From: CBFCZU01 sp965602635
GTDB lineage: Bacteria; Planctomycetota; Phycisphaerae; SM23-33
Assembly: GCA_965602635.1 (NCBI GenBank)
Contig: CBFCZU010000222.1
Span: 1 to 7,147, forward strand
Length of the DNA: 7,147 nucleotides
Reading direction: 5' to 3'
The notes under the pieces are model-generated. The model saw only the letters and a list, made by a program, of their open reading frames with translations. It searched no databases and was not told the DNA's origin. Of this stretch, positions 1-4,161 are shown in pieces (the first letter of the stretch is position 1; each line of letters opens with the position of its first letter). The position numbers and the translations under genes are program-made.

Positions 1-1
1 C

Positions 2-1270
2 CGGCGCGAGGCGGGGGAGGTTTCCAGCACCCGGCCCGCGGCCCGGCCCGCGGAGAGCCGGCCGGCGGAGGGCGTCGCCGCCGACGTCTGCCGGGCGGCG
101 CTGGCGTGGTTCGACAAGGCCATCGCCTCCGACGCCATCGGCAAGATGGTCCCCGCCGCCGAGGCCGCAGCCGAGAGGTTCATCGCCGGCGGGTCGCTGC
201 TGGCGGCCGGCAACGGCGGCTTCGCCGACGAGATGTTCTACCGAGCGGGGGGCTTCCCATTCACGTACGTCTGGCGGGACGAGCTGCCCGACGACAACGA
301 CGTGGTGGTGATCGGCCTGTACCGCCCGGACGCCGACGGCTTCGAGTGGTCGCTGTCGGGCGCGAAGGCCCGCGAGGACACCTTCGGGCGGGCGATGATC
401 GTGCACTTCGCCGGTCACGGCTGGCCGCTGGTCAAGTCGCTGGTCCGCCGCCAGGGCGGCAAGGCCCCCGACGCGCGGCTGCACATGTTCGACACCGGCG
501 CGCCGGCGGGCAAGGGCATCGAGGCCGAGTGCGTCGGCCAGCTCGCCACAACGGCCCTGGCGTGGGCCTTCCACGGCGAGGTCATCGCCGCCGCCACGCG
601 CAAGGGCAAGATGCTGGCGACCTTCGCCAGCGACTGGGAGCCCGACGGGCTGGAGTGGGACCAGAGCGTCCTCGACCACCACGTGCACCCGACCTGCAAG
701 GTTCCGCCGATCGCGGCGGGCGAGATCGGCACGCGCTACCTGAAGGCCTGCCGCCAGCAGGTGGCCGATTTCCTGGCCACTCAGATTCCCCAGGTCCGCC
801 TGGCCGCCGGGCGGCTGGCACGCTGCCTCAAGCGCGGCGGGCGGGTCTGGCTCGTCTCGCAGGGGCACATCCACGCCCGCGGCTCGACCGTGCCGCCCGC
901 CCTGCCCCGGGTGATCAACGCCGGGCGCGAGGGCCGGTGGCGCTGGGAGTCCGGCGACGCCGACAAGGGCGACGTGGTCGTGTGGATGGGGTATCTTCGA
1001 TACCCCGCCGACCAGGCCCAGGACGTGCTCCGTATCGGCGCCGACCTGGTCTCCATCAGCGTCGATGCCGGCGTCAACGACGAGCGGCGGGTGCACATCG
1101 GCGGCTGCTGGAAGGACTACGACACGGTCATCGACCTGCCGAAGTACCCCATTCGCGTGCTGCCGTCGTCGGGGGTGGTGCAGACGGCGCAGTGGTACGC
1201 GATTCTCGGCGAGGCCCTGGCCGCCTACCGTGGCGAGCCGTCCGCCACGGCGCCGGCGCCGGACAAATGA
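2..1270 (+). CDS. Tandem SIS-like domain protein, 5'-truncated by the window edge
   Basis: The frame is open from the first complete codon to the TGA at 1268-1270, so the gene probably begins upstream of the window. The ATG at 146 would cut into the first helix of a domain and is unlikely to be the true start. Using residue numbers from that ATG, residues 1-45 (AGGSLLAAGNGGFADEMF region, about 14-31) resemble the phosphate-binding loop of GmhA-type SIS domains. A second, similar half spans about 198-360: a helix, RGGRVWLVSQGH (230-241), a KGDVVVWMGYLRYP strand-turn (274-287) in the place of GDVLIGISTSG, and a C-terminal helix with VVQTAQWYAILGEAL (344-358). SIS domains bind phosphosugars and act as isomerases or sensors; the substrate here is unknown. 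The residues before 146 are an Arg/Pro/Ala linker, which suggests a secretion signal or another domain upstream, but that part is not visible. SIS assignment is by pattern only and moderately sure; function is unknown. Confidence 0.75.
   Translation, partial: RREAGEVSSTRPAARPAESRPAEGVAADVCRAALAWFDKAIASDAIGKMVPAAEAAAERFIAGGSLLAAGNGGFADEMFYRAGGFPFTYVWRDELPDDNDVVVIGLYRPDADGFEWSLSGAKAREDTFGRAMIVHFAGHGWPLVKSLVRRQGGKAPDARLHMFDTGAPAGKGIEAECVGQLATTALAWAFHGEVIAAATRKGKMLATFASDWEPDGLEWDQSVLDHHVHPTCKVPPIAAGEIGTRYLKACRQQVADFLATQIPQVRLAAGRLARCLKRGGRVWLVSQGHIHARGSTVPPALPRVINAGREGRWRWESGDADKGDVVVWMGYLRYPADQAQDVLRIGADLVSISVDAGVNDERRVHIGGCWKDYDTVIDLPKYPIRVLPSSGVVQTAQWYAILGEALAAYRGEPSATAPAPDK
30..53 (+). repeat. 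Tandem 12-bp duplication encoding an RPA-repeat linker
   Basis: CCCGGCCCGCGG occurs twice in direct tandem (30-41 and 42-53). Twelve bases keep the frame, and the encoded linker reads TRPAARPAESRPAEG, a run of RPA units ahead of the first SIS-like half. Such Pro/Ala/Arg linkers commonly follow signal peptides in planctomycete exported proteins; here that is inference because the N-terminus is missing. Confidence 0.7.
988..1006 (+). repeat. Perfect 8-bp inverted repeat with 3-nt loop inside the SIS-like gene
   Basis: GGGGTATC (988-995), TTC, GATACCCC (999-1006) form a perfect hairpin at the codons for GYLRYP. It lies inside the coding sequence with no T-run after it, so it is not a terminator. 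It may be chance. Confidence 0.5.
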
Positions 1271-1368
1271 TCGCAGAAAGTCTGTGCATCCGTCCTGCCG
1301 GCCTGTACACTTGCCCCGCCCGGACGAGGACGCCGCAACACGTCGGGAATCTCAACCGGCCGGGCCTG

Positions 1369-1389
1369 TCACGGACGAAAGGGCCGTGA
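1369..1389 (+). promoter_or_regulatory. Ribosome binding site inside a small hairpin loop before the first lipoprotein gene
   Basis: GAAAGGG (1377-1383) is the purine-rich site 7 nt before the ATG at 1391. It sits in the loop between TCACGG (1369-1374) and CCGTGA (1384-1389), which are perfect reverse complements. A competing pairing of CGGCC near 1358 with GGCCG at 1382-1386 would hide the site. The Shine-Dalgarno role is well supported by spacing; a regulatory role for the fold is speculation. Confidence 0.35.
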
Positions 1390-1390
1390 G

Positions 1391-2011
1391 ATGTCGAGAA
1401 CGCAAGTCTTGAGTTCCAGCCTGTTGGCGTGCCTGCTGGGGGCGTCGGCCCTCCTGGCCGGCTGCGTGCCAAAGACGAACATCTACGACGCATACGCCCT
1501 CACCGAGGCCAGGAGGGTCGCCGTGATGCCGGGCCTGGGGGCGCCCGGGCCTGACGGCACGAACGCCGGCACGGCCGAGTCGTCCCTGCTGATAACCTCG
1601 CTGGCGGGTCTGGACTACTACCAGGTTGAGGGCCCGGGCCGGATTCGCAAGGCGGCCAAGGCCGGCCTGGCCACCCGCCCGGCGACGAGCCGGTCGCTCC
1701 AGGCCGAGATCACCGACCGCCTCGACATCGACCTGCTGGTCCTGGCCGACGTGACCGACTACCGGTTCACCAAGCAATGGAGGAGCGCGTCGTGGTTCGT
1801 GGGGTCGAGCCAGTGGACCGAGACTACATACTGGGCGGGCGTGGACATGAGGATCGTCACGCCCGACGACGGCAGGATTGTGTATTCCGGCAGCGGCAGC
1901 GCCAGCTCCAGGCGGGGCTACGGCCCGGCGCTGCAACAAGCCACCGGGAAGGCGTTGGCGGAGCTGGCGCGGTTCCTCGCCGACGCCAAGGCCCGGCGGG
2001 CGAAGAAATAG
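1391..2011 (+). CDS. CsgG-like lipoprotein, first gene of the array
   Basis: This 206-residue protein starts with a short basic end, a hydrophobic stretch and the lipobox L22-A23-G24-C25, so it should be lipidated at Cys25 and anchored in a membrane facing the periplasm. The mature part fits the CsgG/LpoB-type alpha/beta fold: a RRVAVMP first strand (41-47), a helix and strand LLVLADVTDY (115-124), a strand pair around TETTYWAGVDMR (143-154), GRIVYSGSGS (161-170), SSRRGY (172-177) and a final amphipathic helix (179-197). E. coli CsgG, about 277 residues, forms the curli secretion pore; this protein is shorter, and no curli subunit genes are visible. About 30 of 80 positions match the last gene of the array without gaps. 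The ATG has a good ribosome binding site. It begins a unit of four genes; the next starts 13 nt downstream. Family membership is likely; function is unknown. Confidence 0.85.
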   Translation: MSRTQVLSSSLLACLLGASALLAGCVPKTNIYDAYALTEARRVAVMPGLGAPGPDGTNAGTAESSLLITSLAGLDYYQVEGPGRIRKAAKAGLATRPATSRSLQAEITDRLDIDLLVLADVTDYRFTKQWRSASWFVGSSQWTETTYWAGVDMRIVTPDDGRIVYSGSGSASSRRGYGPALQQATGKALAELARFLADAKARRAKK

Positions 2012-2012
2012 C

Positions 2013-2019
2013 GGGAGAG
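2013..2019 (+). promoter_or_regulatory. Ribosome binding site that decides a GTG start
   Basis: GGGAGAG lies 5 nt before the GTG at 2025. No ATG is available in this frame between the previous stop and the signal peptide, so this site supports GTG 2025 over the in-frame TTG at 2040. Confidence 0.55.
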
Positions 2020-2024
2020 CGGCG

Positions 2025-2630
2025 GTGGCAGGGCACTGGTTGAGGATTCTGGCGGCGGGCTTGCTGGCGGCGAGCGTGGCAGGCGGCTGCGCCGCGAAGG
2101 GCCCGGCCGTTTTCGACAAGCCGGCCATCGACAACATCCACGCCCTGGCCGTGCCCCCGCTGCAGTCGCCTCAGGACCCCAGCGCCGGGGCGCTGGTGTC
2201 GGGGATGATCGGGGTGAGGCTTCAGTCGGCCCGGCTGCCGGAGCTGTCGGTTATCGAGCCTCCGGTCCTCTGGCGGCTGGGGGGTGGCCCGGCCGGGGCC
2301 ATGACCGATGAGGACGCCCTGAGGATCGCCCGGGAGATGGGCGCCGACGCCGTGCTCACCGGGACGGTTACCTACGGCGTGGCGTTCGTCGCCGACAGCA
2401 CCACCCCCCGCGCGATGCGCGAGTCGATGAAGGCCAGGGATTTCCAGAGGGACTTCGGCGCCCGCAAGGCCACCACCTCGGTGAACCTGCGGATTCTCTC
2501 GGTCAAGGCCAACCGGGCTGTGTACGCCCACACCGGCGCCGCCGGCGGGGGCGAGGGCTCGGAGCTGCTCGCCAAGGCGGTCCAGGCAGCGCTCAAGCCC
2601 TTCGAGGACTACGTTCGAACCTCCAGATGA
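2025..2630 (+). CDS. Diverged CsgG/LpoB-like lipoprotein, second gene of the array
   Basis: The 201-residue product begins at GTG 2025; the longer open frame reaching back to 1878 overlaps the previous gene and is not credible. The N-terminus is W-L-R followed by a hydrophobic run and A19-G20-G21-C22, a slightly degenerate lipobox (Ala at -3), so it is probably a lipoprotein. The mature part has NIHALAVPPLQ (37-47) as first strand, a helix EDALRIAREMGADAVLTGTVTY (96-117, the typical 'ADAVLTG' signature), TTSVNLRIL (150-158), NRAVYAHTG (163-171) and a terminal helix (178-194). Between 118 and 149 it carries a charged, helix-like segment (RESMKARDFQRDF) where the other three array proteins have a beta-strand pair, and it lacks their KGY motif. 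That makes it the odd member of the cluster, perhaps an accessory subunit. It lies 13 nt after the previous gene and 19 nt before the next, so it is almost certainly co-transcribed. Function unknown. Confidence 0.8.
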   Translation: MAGHWLRILAAGLLAASVAGGCAAKGPAVFDKPAIDNIHALAVPPLQSPQDPSAGALVSGMIGVRLQSARLPELSVIEPPVLWRLGGGPAGAMTDEDALRIAREMGADAVLTGTVTYGVAFVADSTTPRAMRESMKARDFQRDFGARKATTSVNLRILSVKANRAVYAHTGAAGGGEGSELLAKAVQAALKPFEDYVRTSR

Positions 2631-2651
2631 AACGATTAAGGATGGAACGAT
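2626..2651 (+). repeat. Imperfect 11-bp direct repeat across a gene junction
   Basis: GATGAAACGAT (2626-2636) and GATGGAACGAT (2641-2651) match at 10 of 11 positions, 15 bp apart. The first copy contains the stop codon of the upstream gene, the second the start of the downstream gene; the AAGGA ribosome binding site (2638-2642) spans the boundary. It may be a short duplication that created the junction, or chance. Confidence 0.4.
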
Positions 2652-3300
2652 GAAGTTTCGCGGCGACGGCGCATCGGCCGGTCATTGCATTATTCAGCTC
2701 GTGGTTGCCCTTGCCCTGCTGGCGGCGGCAGGCGGCTGCGAGCCCCCCAGGCCCGAGCTTCCTCACGAGGCAAAGCTGGAGGTGGTCCACACGGTCGCGG
2801 TGCTCACCTTTATTGATGGCCCGGGCCCTGAGGCCAAGGGCTCCGGCAAGATCGTCGTCAATGCCGCCATCGCCGAGCTGTACCAGTGCCCGGGCGTTTC
2901 GGTGGTGGAGGCTGCCCGGCTCAGGGCTATCATGGACGAGCTGGACCTCCAGCGCACCGACATGGTGGACCTGGCGACGGCCTCGAAGATCGGCAAGCGG
3001 GCCGGCGCCGAGCTGGTCATCGTCGGCGAGATCACCCAGTACCAGACCACGAAGGACTACCGTCACGGGGCCGCCTACATATTCTCCGCCGGGGAGACGA
3101 AGACCACACACCGGGTAGGGTTGAGCCTCCGGGGCGTCAGCGTCAAGAACGGACAGGTCATCTACGCGAAGGGGGGGCAGGGGAATTCCGAGAAAGGCTA
3201 CTCCCCGGCCCTGGAGGTGGCCGCCAAGAAGGCGATCCGGCCGCTGGCGATGTTCTTCAAGGAAAGGTACGAGAAGGCAAATGCCCCGAAGACCGAATAG
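2650..3300 (+). CDS. CsgG-like lipoprotein, third gene of the array
   Basis: The 216-residue product has a hydrophobic stretch (14-27) ending in A27-G28-G29-C30, a plausible lipobox, so it should be exported and lipidated at Cys30. The mature domain shows a first strand VVHTVAVLTF (45-54), a glycine-rich GSGKIVVNAAIAEL (64-77), helix ASKIGKRAGAELVIVGEITQY (111-131), a strand pair around AAYIFSAGETKTTHRVGLSLR (141-161), QVIYAKGGQ (169-177), SEKGY (180-184) and a terminal helix. This order is that of CsgG-like proteins, and about 32 of 80 core positions match the last gene of the array. The segment 132-160 falls where CsgG has its first membrane-spanning beta hairpin (recalled from memory). AAGGA (2638-2642) lies 7 nt before the ATG. 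The 3' end overlaps the next gene by 20 nt, which points to translational coupling. The role is unknown; pore, lipoprotein regulator or envelope adaptor are all possible. Confidence 0.87.
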   Translation: MKFRGDGASAGHCIIQLVVALALLAAAGGCEPPRPELPHEAKLEVVHTVAVLTFIDGPGPEAKGSGKIVVNAAIAELYQCPGVSVVEAARLRAIMDELDLQRTDMVDLATASKIGKRAGAELVIVGEITQYQTTKDYRHGAAYIFSAGETKTTHRVGLSLRGVSVKNGQVIYAKGGQGNSEKGYSPALEVAAKKAIRPLAMFFKERYEKANAPKTE

Positions 3301-3934
3301 CCGGCGCGGGTTGGGCCGATCCGGCGGCGCCGCCCGGCGGGCAGTGCTGGCGGGGGCCCTGGCGGTCGCCGCGGTCGCCCTGACCGGCTGCCAGCCGGCC
3401 GACTCGCCGCTTTTCGACGCCGACGCCATCGCCGCCGCGCGCAGCCTGATCGTCCTGCCGATGGTGGACGCCCCCGGCGCCGAAGGCGCCGGCTCGGGCA
3501 AGGTGGTGCCCGGCGTGCTGATGATTGAGTTGGTCCAGATGGGGCGGTTCAACATCATCCACGTCTCGCCGGAGAAGTTCGAGCAGGCCCTGGCGCGGAG
3601 CGGCTACTCGGCGAGCGACTGCTACGACCCGGCCGTCTCGGCGGCGCTGGGCAGGGAGCTGGCCGCCGACGCCGTGATCTGCGGCGAGATCACGCACTAC
3701 GGCACGCAGAAGGAGCACAGCAGCACCGCGGTGTTCGTCGTCGCCGGCGGGGGGACGCAGACGACGCACTGGGTCAGCCTCAACCTCCGCATGGTCAAGG
3801 CCGGCGAGGGGCGGATCATCTACGTCGGCTCGGGCACGGCCTCGTCGAAGAAGGGCTACACCGCCGCGGTGGCATCGGCCGCTGAACAGGCCACCGCCTC
3901 ACTCCGCCGCCTCATCAAACGCCTCGAGAAGTAG
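3281..3934 (+). CDS. CsgG-like lipoprotein, last gene of the array
   Basis: This 217-residue protein has a long basic N-region (seven Arg in the first 20), a hydrophobic stretch and the lipobox L34-T35-G36-C37. The mature part begins with ARSLIVLPMVDAPG (53-66), GSGKVVPGVLMIEL (71-84), a helix, ADAVICGEITHY (129-140), a strand pair including VFVVAGGGTQTTHWVSLNLR (151-170), GRIIYVGSGTASSKKGY (177-193) and a terminal amphipathic helix. Core spacing from GEITHY to KGY (53 residues) is identical in the first and third genes of the array, so the three are paralogues. The ATG at 3281 overlaps the previous gene by 20 nt; GAGAAGG (3271-3277) is only 3 nt upstream, so the alternative TTG at 3311, which would give a signal peptide of more usual length, cannot be excluded. 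It is the last gene before the convergent repeat region. Lipoprotein and family are well supported; function is not known. Confidence 0.87.
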   Translation: MPRRPNSRRGLGRSGGAARRAVLAGALAVAAVALTGCQPADSPLFDADAIAAARSLIVLPMVDAPGAEGAGSGKVVPGVLMIELVQMGRFNIIHVSPEKFEQALARSGYSASDCYDPAVSAALGRELAADAVICGEITHYGTQKEHSSTAVFVVAGGGTQTTHWVSLNLRMVKAGEGRIIYVGSGTASSKKGYTAAVASAAEQATASLRRLIKRLEK

Positions 3935-3950
3935 CCGGCATTCCTGATGG

Positions 3951-3977
3951 ACCACAGAGGACACGGAGTTCTCAGAG
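3951..3977 (+). repeat. Left arm: three 9-bp CACAGAG-type units
   Basis: CACAGAG (3953), CACGGAG (3962) and CTCAGAG (3971) recur with an exact period of 9 bp. The arm is the inverted partner of the one at 4123-4149. Confidence 0.65.
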
Positions 3978-4122
3978 GTCTCATTGGCTATCTCTCGCTG
4001 GCGCCCCATAGGTTATGGAGTCTCCTGTAAATGTTTATGTCCAGGTCCCCATAGCCGGAAAAAACAGAGCGTCATTTCGTGAAGTTGGCAGACTCGCTCG
4101 TAACTTCTTCTAAAACAAACAA

Positions 4123-4149
4123 TTCTGTGATCTCTGTGGCCTCTGTGGT
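4123..4149 (-). repeat. Right arm: three 9-bp CACAGAG-type units, inverted
   Basis: Read on the minus strand from 4147, CACAGAG, CACAGAG and CACAGAA recur every 9 bp. The outer ten bases (4140-4149) are the exact reverse complement of the outer ten of the left arm. The arm ends 13 bp from the stop codon of the minus-strand gene. Confidence 0.65.
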
Positions 4150-4161
4150 GAAATATCCGGG

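Larger units (their letters stand above)
3951..4149. repeat. Inverted-repeat-bounded AT-richer element between convergent genes
   Basis: The ends are inverted repeats: 3951-3976 and the reverse complement of 4124-4149 agree at 22 of 26 positions, with a perfect outer ACCACAGAGG. Between them lie about 147 bp of clearly lower GC (26 of 60 bases in 4081-4140, about 43%, against roughly 70% around it). CCCCATAG occurs twice inside (4004-4011, 4047-4054), and CCATA-GGT-TATGG (4006-4018) is a small hairpin. I see no convincing gene in it. The size, inverted ends and different composition resemble a miniature mobile or palindromic repeat element, or the relic of one. No target-site duplication is evident. 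From memory, arrays of this kind flank GxxExxY-type genes in some environmental genomes; no such gene is present here. Confidence 0.6.

Noticed and set aside
1283..1311. Possible promoter TGTGCA-17 bp-TACACT before the array
   Set aside because: Only 3 of 6 and 4 of 6 matches to the consensus; too weak in this composition.
106..1389. Long open frame overlapping the SIS-like gene
   Set aside because: Its product is Arg/Gly/Pro-rich low-complexity sequence, typical of an out-of-frame shadow at high GC. The other frame gives recognisable SIS-like motifs.
1352..3769. Several long minus-strand open frames across the lipoprotein array
   Set aside because: They lack plausible starts and domain signals and lie opposite genes with clear signal peptides and paralogy.
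1391..3934. Calling the array a curli secretion locus
   Set aside because: There are no curli subunit, CsgE or CsgF-like genes in view, and the proteins are shorter than CsgG; only the fold family is supported.
3935..3950. Rho-independent terminator directly after the array
   Set aside because: No stable stem followed by a T-run is present; only the long-range pairing of the repeat arms could act this way.
4015..4098. Short minus-strand reading (GDLDINIYRRLHNLWG) in the repeat core
   Set aside because: It has no start codon or ribosome binding site and no recognised family; too short to call a pseudogene.
3951..4149. CRISPR-like reading of the repeated CACAGAG units
   Set aside because: Units are 7-9 bp, directly adjacent with no spacers, inverted between the two ends, and there are no cas genes.
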